Part shown: one piece after another, positions 1-7,234 of the stretch
How the letters are laid out: the number at the start of each line of letters is the position of its first letter
Position numbering within the stretch: the stretch's first letter is position 1
DNA from: Aquisalimonas sp.
Lineage (GTDB): Bacteria > Pseudomonadota > Gammaproteobacteria > Nitrococcales > Aquisalimonadaceae
Assembly: GCA_007127625.1 (NCBI GenBank)
Contig: SKYZ01000483.1
Span: 1-7,755, forward strand
DNA: 7,755 bases
Direction of reading: 5' to 3'
Notes under the pieces: model-generated
What the model was told of the DNA's origin: nothing
Database searches by the model: none
What the model saw: the letters and a program-made list of their open reading frames with translations, nothing else
Made by a program: the position numbers and the translations under genes

Positions 1-2641
1 GGCGGAACGTCACCAGGTCCTGCACGAATGGAACGACACGGCGACTGACTTCGGCGGGCCCCACTGCCTGCACCATCTCGTGGAACGGCAGGCGAGAAAA
101 ACCCCGCACGCCGTCGCCGTGTTGTGCGACGGTGCCCGCCTGTCCTATCAGGCGCTTGACCGTCACGCCAACCAGGTCGCGCACAGATTGCAGAGCCTGG
201 GCGTGGGGCCGGATGTGCTTGTGGCGGTCTGCATGCAGCGATCACCGGAGGTCGTGGTCGCGGCGCTGGCGGTGCTCAAGGCCGGGGGCGCGTACCTGCC
301 GCTGCCCCCCGAGCAACCGGTAGAACGCCTGCGGACCATGCTCGCGGACGCGCGGGCGGCCGTTGTCATTACCCAGCCGCAGCTGCTGGACGGCCTTCCC
401 GCGCATGATGCACGGTGCCTGGCGCTGGACCCGGACTTCCAGGCGATCGCGGGAGAGTCCACGGACAAACCACCAGACCACGTCAGCCCGGAACACCTGG
501 CCTACGTCATCTACACCTCTGGCTCCACTGGGGAACCCAAGGGCGTGATGGTCCCGCACCGGGCGGTCTGCAACCAGCTCCAATGGCGGCAGTATGCGTT
601 CCCGCTGTCAGCCACCGACGCGGTCCTGCAACGCACTCCCCTCGGCTTCGACCCCTCCGTCTGGGAGCTGTTCGGACCGCTGGCCGCTGGCGCCCGCCTG
701 GTGCTGCCGCTGCCCGGGACGGAATCCGACGGCGCCGCCCTCCTGCGCGTGATTGCCGACCAGCAGGTAACCACTCTGCAGGTGGTTCCGTCGCTACTGG
801 ATGCGCTCCTGGAGCAGGCGAGCGTCGATGAGCACCGCAGCCTGCGGCGTGTATTCTGCGGCGGTGAGCGTCTGCAGCCCAAGCTCCAGCAGCGTTTCTT
901 CACGCGTTTTTCCGCGGAGTTGCACCACCTCTACGGCCCCACGGAAGCGGCTATCGAGACAACCCACTGGCCGTGCACCCCCGGTGATGAGCAGCCGGCG
1001 GTGCCCATCGGCCGTCCGATTGCCAATACCAGAGTCCGTATCCTGGATAGGAGTTGCCAGCCCGTGCCCGTCGGCGTTGTCGGAGAGCTGTGCATCGGCG
1101 GCGCCGGCCTGGCGCGCGGTTACCTCAATCGACCGGATCAGTCCACCGCGGCATTCATCCCTGACCCGTTCAGCAACGAACCGGGCGAACGGCTCTACCG
1201 GACCGGCGATCTGGGCCGCTGGCTGCCCCACGGCACGATCGAGCACCTGGGCCGTGTCGACGACCAGGTGAAAGTGCGGGGCTTCCGGGTGGAACCGGCG
1301 GAGGTGGAGGCGGCACTCACCACGCATCCCACCGTGCACGAGGCCGCCGTCGTGCCCCGGAACAACGGTGGCGACGCACCGGAACTGGCCGCCTTCGTTG
1401 TGGCCGCCGACGGCACCACGCCCGAGACCCTTCTCCGTCACGCGGCGGAACGGCTGCCGGCTCTCATGGTGCCCGCTACCATTCATCGACTGGACAGGTT
1501 ACCGCGCCTGACGAGCGGCAAGGTGGATCGCTCCGCCCTCGCCCGACACCGGGGGCCTGCTACCGATCGCCGGGAAGTGGTGGCGGGACCCCGGGACGCC
1601 ACGGAGGAACAACTGCTTGCGATCTGGCAGGCCTTCTTCCCCGGGCGGCCCATCGGCGTCACCGACGATTTTTTCCGGCTCGGCGGACACTCCCTGCTCG
1701 CCATGCGCATGATAGCCCGCATCCAGGCCACGTTCGGCAGGGAGCTCCCGGTCTCGAGCCTCATCGAGAGCCGGACCATCGAGCAACTCGCCCGCCTGCT
1801 ACGCGAGCAGCCCGAGCCCCGTTCCCCAGTGCTTGCCCTCCAGCCACGCGGCTCCGGGCAGCCGTTTTTCTGTGTTCATGCCCTCAGTGGCACCGCCTTC
1901 TGCTACATGGAGCTGGCGGCGGCGATGGGCGAAGAGCGCCCCTTCTACGCACTCGAAGCACCGGAGCTCCGGCAGGCGAAGCCCCACGCCGGGGTTGAGG
2001 CCATGGCCAGGGCCCACATCAAGGAACTGAAGGGGATTCAACCCGAAGGCCCGTATCTCCTGGGCGGCTGGTCCATGGGCGGCGTGATCGCCTTCGAGAT
2101 GGCGCGTCAGCTCGAGGCGCAGGGGCAATCCGTCGCGCAGTTGATCGTCATGGATGCGCGTCCCTCGGGCCTGGCGGGCGATGCCGGGAAAGTACTATCC
2201 GCGCCCGCGCTGAATGCCTTCATTCATGAGATCGGCCTCGCCCCGGATGACCTTGACCTGTCCCTGGACGAGCTCGGGCAACTCGAACCCGAGCAGCAAC
2301 TGGCCCGCGTTCTGGAGCAGGCTCGCCGGGCAAACCGGTTGCTGCCGGAGAAGGAGTCACGGGGTGTCCAATCCCTGCTGCGGGCCGTCACCGCCAACAT
2401 GAGGGCCATGGGCGATTATGTACCCAGGCATTACCCGGGCCACGTCACGGTGCTCGACGCCGAGGAATCAATCGCGAGCGAGTCCAGCGCGTCCCCAGCC
2501 TGGGAGGATCTCGCGCAGGGGAATGTGACCCGTCACCTCGTGCCTGGAGATCACTATTCGATGCTGCACCAACCCCACGTCGCAGTGCTCGCCCAACGCC
2601 TCGCCGAATGCCTCGCTGAAAGGAGACAGGTCGCGTCATGA
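1..2641 (+). CDS. Nonribosomal peptide synthetase, terminal A-PCP-TE portion (5' partial)
   Basis: This is the 3' end of an NRPS gene. It activates one amino acid as its adenylate, loads it on a carrier protein and releases the finished peptide. The frame is open to the left edge (first whole codon at base 2) and reads the typical condensation-to-adenylation linker (ERHQVLHEWNDT), so the gene continues upstream and GTG 80 is not its start. Counting residues from that GTG, adenylation motifs run in order: A1 LSYQAL (21), A2 LKAGGAYLP (66), A3 YTSGSTGEPKG (145), A4 FDPSVWE (190), A5 LYGPTE (284), A6 GELCIGGAGLARGY (335), A7 YRTGDL (373), A8 GRVDDQVKVRGFR (391), A9 LPALMVP (459), A10 SGKVDR (479, catalytic Lys481). 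The carrier motif FFRLGGHSLL has its phosphopantetheine serine at 538 (codon 1691). The thioesterase (about 590-850) has GWSMGG with Ser665, Asp692 and His825. The inferred pocket code is DPWQFGLIEK, closest to glutamine-type codes; the substrate call is weak. There is no epimerase or oxidase insert. Confidence 0.97.
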   Translation, partial: AERHQVLHEWNDTATDFGGPHCLHHLVERQARKTPHAVAVLCDGARLSYQALDRHANQVAHRLQSLGVGPDVLVAVCMQRSPEVVVAALAVLKAGGAYLPLPPEQPVERLRTMLADARAAVVITQPQLLDGLPAHDARCLALDPDFQAIAGESTDKPPDHVSPEHLAYVIYTSGSTGEPKGVMVPHRAVCNQLQWRQYAFPLSATDAVLQRTPLGFDPSVWELFGPLAAGARLVLPLPGTESDGAALLRVIADQQVTTLQVVPSLLDALLEQASVDEHRSLRRVFCGGERLQPKLQQRFFTRFSAELHHLYGPTEAAIETTHWPCTPGDEQPAVPIGRPIANTRVRILDRSCQPVPVGVVGELCIGGAGLARGYLNRPDQSTAAFIPDPFSNEPGERLYRTGDLGRWLPHGTIEHLGRVDDQVKVRGFRVEPAEVEAALTTHPTVHEAAVVPRNNGGDAPELAAFVVAADGTTPETLLRHAAERLPALMVPATIHRLDRLPRLTSGKVDRSALARHRGPATDRREVVAGPRDATEEQLLAIWQAFFPGRPIGVTDDFFRLGGHSLLAMRMIARIQATFGRELPVSSLIESRTIEQLARLLREQPEPRSPVLALQPRGSGQPFFCVHALSGTAFCYMELAAAMGEERPFYALEAPELRQAKPHAGVEAMARAHIKELKGIQPEGPYLLGGWSMGGVIAFEMARQLEAQGQSVAQLIVMDARPSGLAGDAGKVLSAPALNAFIHEIGLAPDDLDLSLDELGQLEPEQQLARVLEQARRANRLLPEKESRGVQSLLRAVTANMRAMGDYVPRHYPGHVTVLDAEESIASESSASPAWEDLAQGNVTRHLVPGDHYSMLHQPHVAVLAQRLAECLAERRQVAS
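2618..2628 (+). promoter_or_regulatory. Ribosome binding site for the phosphopantetheinyl transferase, inside the NRPS 3' end
   Basis: An AGGAG core lies at 2621-2625 within the last codons of the NRPS gene, 12 nt before the ATG at 2638. The spacing is slightly long. The ATGA overlap of stop and start suggests translational coupling supports initiation. Confidence 0.6.
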
Positions 2642-3483
2642 GCCTGCATGCCGGCCTCAGCGACGACGACTGCACGGACGCCGACCAGGAGTGGGAACGA
2701 CGACGGCGCGTGCTGCCACACACGGAGGTTCACGTCTGGTCCGTCGAGCTGGACCCACCGCCCCGGTCTCAGGAACGGCTGGCACGGGTCCTGTCCGCCG
2801 ACGAACACCAGCGGGCCAATGCCTTCGTCTTCCCGGCAGACCGGCATATCTTTGTCGCCGCCCGCGGAATCCTGCGCATGCTGATCGGTGCCTACCAGGA
2901 TTGCGCGCCCGACGCGATCCGGTTCCGCTACGGCCTCCACGGCAAGCCCATGCTGCGGCGGCCCGCCCACGCTCTCCCCCTTGAATTCAATGCGGCCCAC
3001 TCCGGCGGGCTCGCCCTTTTCGCGTTCACGCGCGGACACCCCGTTGGCGTGGACCTGGAGGCGCTGCGCCCGCTGGGCGATATCGCCCGCATCGCGCACC
3101 TGTGTTGCTCCCCGCCCGAGCGCGAAACTCTCAACGCCCTGCCCCCGGAGACGCGCAACGAAGCGTTCCTGCGGCTCTGGACAGCCAAGGAGGCCTGCGC
3201 CAAAGCCCTGGGGGTCGGCCTGGCCTACGACCCCAAACGCATCGAAGTGGCCTTCACGCCGTCCGGCACGCCAACCCTGTGGGCGCCGGGCGGCGACCCC
3301 GCAGCAACCGCGCGCTGGGCCCTGCGCCCCTTGTCTGCGGCTCCCCGCCACGTCGCCACGCTCGCGCTACCGGACCGCGGTTTGCGAGTCCGCCGCCTGT
3401 CTCTCGAAAACGCATGCGACCAACTGGATTTCGCGGACGACTCCGCTACATCTGCCGGAACCGGTAAGCGAACGCCCGGCTGA
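2638..3483 (+). CDS. Sfp/EntD-type 4'-phosphopantetheinyl transferase
   Basis: This enzyme transfers phosphopantetheine from coenzyme A to the active serine of carrier proteins, in the cytoplasm. The best local substrate is the carrier domain of the NRPS just upstream (Ser at codon 1691), whose stop codon overlaps this start by 4 bp. Visible motifs over 281 residues: a basic ARGILR helix (75-80), GKP (102-104), FNAAHSG (117-123), GVDLEAL with the metal-binding Asp139 and Glu141, and WTAKEACAKALGVGL (181-195) with Glu185. These are the signature elements of the Sfp family. The family usually reads SHS where this protein has AHS. At 281 residues it is longer than Sfp (about 224); the extra length is an N-terminal segment and a polar C-terminal tail (about 257-281) that overlaps the convergent regulator gene. 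An EntD-like siderophore role is possible but not shown. The family call is secure; the partner is inferred from position. Confidence 0.94.
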   Translation: MSLHAGLSDDDCTDADQEWERRRRVLPHTEVHVWSVELDPPPRSQERLARVLSADEHQRANAFVFPADRHIFVAARGILRMLIGAYQDCAPDAIRFRYGLHGKPMLRRPAHALPLEFNAAHSGGLALFAFTRGHPVGVDLEALRPLGDIARIAHLCCSPPERETLNALPPETRNEAFLRLWTAKEACAKALGVGLAYDPKRIEVAFTPSGTPTLWAPGGDPAATARWALRPLSAAPRHVATLALPDRGLRVRRLSLENACDQLDFADDSATSAGTGKRTPG

Positions 3484-4189
3484 CGGTCAATTGGTCAGGG
3501 CGGCCTTTCAGGGTGAGTGTCAGGCGGCCGCCGAACTCCCGGTGGACGGCGGCGATCTCGCGGACGTTGACGATGGTCGCGCGGTGGATCTGCCAGAACG
3601 TCTGCGGATTCAGCTCCTGCACCAGCGCCTTGATGGGGGTGCGGATCGACAGTTCGCGCTCGGCGGTGACCACATCGGTGTACTTGGCACTGGCGTGGAA
3701 ATAGATCACCTCATCCACGGCCACAAGCTCGACCCGCTCACCGAGGCCGGCCCGGACCCATTGCAGGTACTCCGGCTGCTGCGCCTGCCGAAGGCGCTCC
3801 AGCAGTTCCATCAGGGCTGTGGCGTCCTGACCGGCCGCGGACGGTCGCCGCAATCGATCCACCGTGCGAGCAAGGCGCTCGGCCGAAACGGGCTTGAGCA
3901 GATAGTCCACCGCTTCCCGCTCGAACGCCTCCACGGCGTACTGGTCGAAGGCGGTGACGAACACGACGCGACAGTCCGCGGGCAGGCGCCGTGCCACATC
4001 CAGACCGGACATGGCCGGCATGCGGATGTCCAGGAACGCAACGTCCGGGCGTTCCCGCTCCAGCAGGTCCAGCGCCTCGGGTCCGTTCCGCGCCACGCCC
4101 ACGATCGCCAACTCGGGCCAGACCCGCCCGAGTTCACGCTGCAGATGCCCGGCCAGCTCGGGTTCGTCGTCGGCGATCACGGCTCGCAA
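3446..4189 (-). CDS. LytTR-family response regulator (AlgR/LytR-like)
   Basis: This is the DNA-binding output protein of a two-component pair, presumably phosphorylated by the kinase encoded directly upstream. The N-terminal receiver domain (about 1-115) has the acidic pair Asp7/Asp8, phospho-acceptor Asp54 in FLDIRMP, Thr79 and Lys99 (YLLKP). A linker follows, then a C-terminal LytTR DNA-binding domain (about 143-247) with IYFHASAKYTDV and the FWQIHRATIVNV element. The length of 247 residues fits AlgR/LytR proteins. The start is a TTG at 4189, chosen because it gives the family-typical MRAVIADDEP beginning, lies 2 nt after the kinase stop and follows a GGGAGG site by 10 nt. A GTG three codons further in is the alternative. 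The gene is last in the five-gene leftward operon, and its final 38 bp overlap the convergent transferase gene. Target promoters are unknown; autoregulation of the operon is plausible. Confidence 0.95.
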   Translation of the reverse strand: MRAVIADDEPELAGHLQRELGRVWPELAIVGVARNGPEALDLLERERPDVAFLDIRMPAMSGLDVARRLPADCRVVFVTAFDQYAVEAFEREAVDYLLKPVSAERLARTVDRLRRPSAAGQDATALMELLERLRQAQQPEYLQWVRAGLGERVELVAVDEVIYFHASAKYTDVVTAERELSIRTPIKALVQELNPQTFWQIHRATIVNVREIAAVHREFGGRLTLTLKGRPDQLTVSRAFAYRFRQM

Positions 4190-4191
4190 GG

Positions 4192-5259
4192 TCAGGCGTC
4201 CTCCCAGGGCAGTTCGACACAGGCGGCAACACCACCATCATCCCGTTCGGCAATGCGTAGCCGGGCCGCACCGCCATACAGTGCTGCCAGACGCTCCCGC
4301 AGGTTGGCCAGGCCCACACCGGCACCGCCGCTGGCAGGACCGAGCCCGGCGCCGGTATCGCTCACTTCGAGGTGCAGCCGATCTCCTTCCCGTCTGGCGG
4401 CAATCCGCACCTCCCCGCCGTCCACGATGGGTTCGATCCCGTGACGGATGGCGTTCTCCACCAGTGGCTGCAGCAGCATGGGCGGCAACACTGCCGCACG
4501 CAATGCCTCCGGAACATCGATCCGGTACTGCAGGCGCTCGCCCATGCGAATGCGGTACATGGCCAGGTAACTCTCCAGGAGCCGGAGCTCGTCACCAAGT
4601 ACAGTGCGCGACTGCCGGGCGTGCACCAGCGCGTAGCGGAGGTAATCGATGAGATACCCCAGCATGCGCTTGCCGCGCTCCGGGTTGCTGTCCACCAGGC
4701 TCTGGACGTGGGCCAGGGAGTTGAACAGCATGTGCGGCTCGATCTGGGCCCGCAGCAGACGCAGTTCCGTGGCCGCACGATTGCGCTCTGCTTGCAGGCG
4801 CCGCAGCTCCTGCTCCTGCAGGCTTGTGCGGGTGCGCAGCAGGCGTTCGCGACTGAAGAAATAGTACGCGGCGATGGCGCCGAAAAGCAGCGCGATCACG
4901 ACGGTCTGCAGGAACACGGTCACCGGCGCCCGGGTGCGCTCGTCCGCCACACCCGTGACCAGCAGCGCCAGCAGCACGCCGGCCAGCGCACCCAGCACCA
5001 CGGCAACTGCAATCCCGGCCACCAGGCGTCCGCCAGCCAGGCGGCGGAACGGCACCACCTCGAGCATGGCAAAGATGCTCAGCCCGATGCACTGAGCGAA
5101 CACCATGTTCACCGCGAAGGTGCCACCGTAGCCGATGGTGGTCAGGAAAGCCGCGATCAGGCCGTTGAACACCAGGGTCCAGAGCAGTCGCCAGTGGAAG
5201 CGCATGCCGCCCCAGGCAATGGCGCTCCTGGCCTCCGTGTTGCGCTGCTCTGCGGTCAC
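4192..5259 (-). CDS. LytS/AlgZ-type sensor histidine kinase, four membrane helices
   Basis: This inner-membrane histidine kinase of the His_kinase (PF06580) class pairs with the LytTR regulator encoded 2 nt downstream. The first 135 residues hold four hydrophobic stretches (about 23-44, 47-69, 77-102, 113-135) with no recognisable ligand-binding domain, so the membrane part itself is probably the sensor. A charged linker, likely coiled coil (136-170), precedes the histidine box QIEPHMLFNSL with phospho-acceptor His176. The ATPase part shows LVENAIRHG (N box, Asn269), DTGAG (301-305) and GVGLANLRERL (314-324). The length of 355 residues is close to AlgZ/FimS of Pseudomonas. The GTG start at 5259 is preferred over Met19 because AGGGG lies 7 nt before it and it begins 10 nt after the preceding stop. 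The stimulus is unknown; co-transcription with a carotenoid oxygenase and DUF2269 protein makes an envelope or apocarotenoid-related signal a reasonable guess. Confidence 0.95.
   Translation of the reverse strand: MTAEQRNTEARSAIAWGGMRFHWRLLWTLVFNGLIAAFLTTIGYGGTFAVNMVFAQCIGLSIFAMLEVVPFRRLAGGRLVAGIAVAVVLGALAGVLLALLVTGVADERTRAPVTVFLQTVVIALLFGAIAAYYFFSRERLLRTRTSLQEQELRRLQAERNRAATELRLLRAQIEPHMLFNSLAHVQSLVDSNPERGKRMLGYLIDYLRYALVHARQSRTVLGDELRLLESYLAMYRIRMGERLQYRIDVPEALRAAVLPPMLLQPLVENAIRHGIEPIVDGGEVRIAARREGDRLHLEVSDTGAGLGPASGGAGVGLANLRERLAALYGGAARLRIAERDDGGVAACVELPWEDA
4200..4205 (-). promoter_or_regulatory. Ribosome binding site for the response regulator (supports TTG start)
   Basis: On the minus strand GGGAGG occupies 4205-4200, inside the last codons of the kinase gene, 10 nt before TTG 4189. 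It supports TTG over the GTG at 4180, for which the distance would be about 19 nt. Confidence 0.6.
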
Positions 5260-5266
5260 GCGGTCA

Positions 5267-5271
5267 CCCCT
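5267..5271 (-). promoter_or_regulatory. Ribosome binding site for the histidine kinase (supports GTG 5259)
   Basis: Minus-strand AGGGG at 5271-5267 overlaps the TAG stop of the DUF2269 gene and lies 7 nt before GTG 5259. No comparable site precedes the internal ATG at residue 19. A second GTG at 5267 is out of frame and closes within three codons. Confidence 0.5.
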
Positions 5272-5737
5272 ATGCCGGTTTCAGCACCATAAGCGAGAAC
5301 GCGGCGAGGGGTAAAACCACGGCGACGACACCGGCGGCCATCCAGACCACCGACAGCTGCCGGTAACGGCGCGGAACCTCACCTCCGGCGGCAAAACCCC
5401 GCGCCATGCGGGCCTGCACCACCTGCACCGGGATCAGAATACCCACCCAGATCAGCCCCGTGGCGAGGAACAGGGTCTGCCCCCAGTCCAGCCACGGCGT
5501 GTCCAGGCTCCAGGGACCGGCGAACACCATGGCATAACCGCTGCCGCCCAGCAGCAGCACACCCACGGCCGTGAACACAATATCCGTGAGCGTGACCTGC
5601 CGCTGGGCAAACGCGAGCACGGCGAGGTCACGGGTGCGATCCGCCATGGCCTTCCACCAGGCCGTGACGATGATGTTTCCCAGCAGCAGCACGGCGCCGA
5701 GGACATGCAGCAGTTTCAGCAGGCTGTAAGTCTCCAT
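5270..5737 (-). CDS. DUF2269 family integral membrane protein
   Basis: This is a 155-residue inner-membrane protein of uncharacterised family DUF2269. Four hydrophobic helices are visible at about 6-28, 52-73, 84-106 and 129-152. Family-like features are the first helix LLKLLHVLGAVLLLGN with His11, followed by TAWWKAMADRT, then the FAQRQVTLTDIVFTAVGV segment leading into GSGYAM. ATG 5737 is taken as the start, not the in-frame GTG two codons earlier (5743), because AGGAGG at 5750-5745 sits 7 nt before the ATG but only 1 nt before the GTG. The gene begins 2 nt after the carotenoid oxygenase stop and ends 10 nt before the kinase start, so it is translationally tied to both. Biochemical function is unknown. 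The histidine and tryptophans in the membrane could bind a cofactor or pigment, but that is speculation. Confidence 0.88.
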   Translation of the reverse strand: METYSLLKLLHVLGAVLLLGNIIVTAWWKAMADRTRDLAVLAFAQRQVTLTDIVFTAVGVLLLGGSGYAMVFAGPWSLDTPWLDWGQTLFLATGLIWVGILIPVQVVQARMARGFAAGGEVPRRYRQLSVVWMAAGVVAVVLPLAAFSLMVLKPA

Positions 5738-5739
5738 GG

Positions 5740-7221
5740 TCACGCCTCCTTCCAGTTGCCGTGAAAACCCAGCGGCACCGGGTACGGCAGGTGCGCCTGC
5801 GCCACCGGCCCGTCCACCAGTGCGTCGGCCCGGAACACCGAAATCAGCGACACCTGCCTGTCGACATCCAGCGCCGTGCCGACCAGCCAGCCTCCGTCCT
5901 CGCCGGCCTCGCCGGGCACGAACACGTGTTCCTCAGTGATCACATTGGCGCCGAAGTCGTAGTGCTCGGTCTCGCCACTGTCGATGTCCCGCCGCATCAC
6001 GCCGTTGGACAGCGGGTGTCCCGCCGCGCGGGTCCGCACCGTGGTGTAGAGCTGGCGATAGCGCTCGCCCGTCCGGCGCGGGTCCACCCGCGGGAACTCC
6101 GTCTCCTCCGGCAGGATGTCCTGGTCGATACGCCCCTTGCGGGTGTCCAGGCGCACCAGTGCGGTGTGGCCGCCGGCGTACGGGACGTCCTCGCCCCGCA
6201 TGAGCCCGCGGGCGGCCTTGGTGACGAAATCGGCGTTGTCGTAGCGCGTGTAGTCGAAGCGGATCACCCCGGCGCCGTCCTCCCAGGCGTTGCCGATGTG
6301 GAAGTGCAGCCCGGCAGGCAAGTCGAACCACCGCCGGCGCGACCAGTCGCTCTTGTCGATCAGCAGCACCCGCATGGGCTCGTCACCGTACCAGCGGTGG
6401 CTGTCGATGAAGCTCTCACCGCGACCGAAGCGCTCCGGGTCCAGCCGGAACGGCGGCAGCAGGAACACCAGGTGACGGCGGGTGATGGCGAAGTCGTGCA
6501 CCATGGGCGAGGCGTCCAGGGACACAACCTCGGCCCGCCGCAGCGCGCCCGAGGATGCGATCTCGTAGAGCACCAGCGCGCCGTCGCCGGGAACCACGCC
6601 AAAGTTCCACAACGTGCCGTCGGTATCCACCGCCGGGTGGGCGGAGAACGGCGCGCCCTCGAGTTCGTCACTCCAAGCGAGACGCTCGCCGGTGGCCAGC
6701 GTCTCGGGGTTCACTTCCCAGGCGGAGCCGCCCTCCCACAGCGCCAGGAGGCGGTCATCGAAGGGCAGGATGTTGGTGTTGGCGGTGTTGATCGCATCCG
6801 GGCTGGCCACGGACTCGACGTCCGGGAACACGGTGCCGAACGCCGGCCGGCGGAACGCCTCGGCACAGGTCTCGGCGCGGTACTTGGGCGTCTCCACGAA
6901 CCGGGCATGGTGGCTGATGCAGCCGTCACCGAAGCGGTAGGCGTGGACCATGCCGTCACCGTCGAACCAGTGGCTGTAGCGGCGATCGCCCAGTTCGTGG
7001 CGCGCGGGCCCGTTGCGGTAGAAGGTACCCGCCAGGCCCTGCGGCAGCCGCCCGTCCAGCTTAAGCGCCGGCGTGTGCAACTCCTCGGCACGGGGGTTCT
7101 GAAACCCCAGGTGCCAATCCGGCGTCGTGGTCTCGCCGGCCAGTGCATGGGTCAGGGAAGCGGGCAGCATCAGCCCCGTGCCGCCCAGTCCCGTCAGACG
7201 CATGAAATCCCTGCGCTTCAT
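5740..7221 (-). CDS. Carotenoid cleavage oxygenase (RPE65/NCED family) with Tat signal
   Basis: This is a non-heme Fe(II) enzyme of the carotenoid oxygenase family (PF03055), which cleaves a double bond of carotenoids, apocarotenoids or, in some bacterial members, stilbenes. The 493 residues match the usual size. Family motifs run in order: YRNGP (68-72), FDGDGMVH (86-93), LWEGG (161-165), AHPAVD with His195, MVHDFAIT with His242, HFHIGNAWE with His308, EHVFVP (431-436) and GFHGNW with His487. The four histidines are the iron ligands of the family, so the enzyme looks intact. The N terminus MKRRDFMRL followed by a glycine-rich hydrophobic stretch and ALA|GE (cleavage near 28/29) is a good twin-arginine export signal, implying folding with iron in the cytoplasm and action in the periplasm or on the outer face of the membrane. 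A full AAGGAGGTG site lies 6 nt before the ATG. Substrate and cleavage position cannot be told from sequence. It is the second gene of the operon with DUF2141, DUF2269 and a two-component pair. Confidence 0.95.
   Translation of the reverse strand: MKRRDFMRLTGLGGTGLMLPASLTHALAGETTTPDWHLGFQNPRAEELHTPALKLDGRLPQGLAGTFYRNGPARHELGDRRYSHWFDGDGMVHAYRFGDGCISHHARFVETPKYRAETCAEAFRRPAFGTVFPDVESVASPDAINTANTNILPFDDRLLALWEGGSAWEVNPETLATGERLAWSDELEGAPFSAHPAVDTDGTLWNFGVVPGDGALVLYEIASSGALRRAEVVSLDASPMVHDFAITRRHLVFLLPPFRLDPERFGRGESFIDSHRWYGDEPMRVLLIDKSDWSRRRWFDLPAGLHFHIGNAWEDGAGVIRFDYTRYDNADFVTKAARGLMRGEDVPYAGGHTALVRLDTRKGRIDQDILPEETEFPRVDPRRTGERYRQLYTTVRTRAAGHPLSNGVMRRDIDSGETEHYDFGANVITEEHVFVPGEAGEDGGWLVGTALDVDRQVSLISVFRADALVDGPVAQAHLPYPVPLGFHGNWKEA
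5745..5750 (-). promoter_or_regulatory. Ribosome binding site deciding the DUF2269 start
   Basis: Minus-strand AGGAGG at 5750-5745 lies inside the last Lys-Glu-Ala codons of the carotenoid oxygenase gene. It is 7 nt from ATG 5737 and 1 nt from GTG 5743, so ATG 5737 is the start. Confidence 0.75.
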
Positions 7222-7225
7222 GGTG

Positions 7226-7234
7226 CACCTCCTT
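7226..7234 (-). promoter_or_regulatory. Strong ribosome binding site for the carotenoid oxygenase
   Basis: Minus-strand AAGGAGGTG at 7234-7226 is a near-perfect match to the 16S anti-Shine-Dalgarno; its AAGGAGG core ends 6 nt before ATG 7221. It abuts the TGA stop of the DUF2141 gene (7236-7234), suggesting high and coupled translation. Confidence 0.8.

Noticed and set aside
80..82. GTG at 80 as the start of the synthetase gene
   Set aside because: The same frame is open to the window edge and encodes the conserved condensation-adenylation linker upstream of this GTG, so it is an internal valine.
1250..1460. Possible oxidase insertion between A8 and A9, as in indigoidine synthetases with similar glutamine codes
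   Set aside because: The distance between the A8 motif and LPALMVP is normal (about 55 residues), with no inserted domain.
2554..3351. A 265-codon - strand frame opposite the phosphopantetheinyl transferase
   Set aside because: Gly/Arg-rich with no domain; the + strand frame carries the full Sfp signature.
3499..3532. GGCGGCC/GGCCGCC inverted repeat 15 bp after the transferase stop as a terminator
   Set aside because: The spacer is 20 nt, no T-run follows, and it lies inside the regulator coding sequence; probably chance in GC-rich DNA.
2888..4444. A 518-codon + strand frame crossing the transferase, regulator and kinase
   Set aside because: It runs through two convergent real genes in wrong frames, with Arg/Pro/Ser-rich low-complexity translation.
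4372..5292. A 306-codon + strand frame opposite the kinase
   Set aside because: It is antisense to a kinase with intact H, N and G boxes; its composition (Gln/His/Ala) is typical of a shadow frame.
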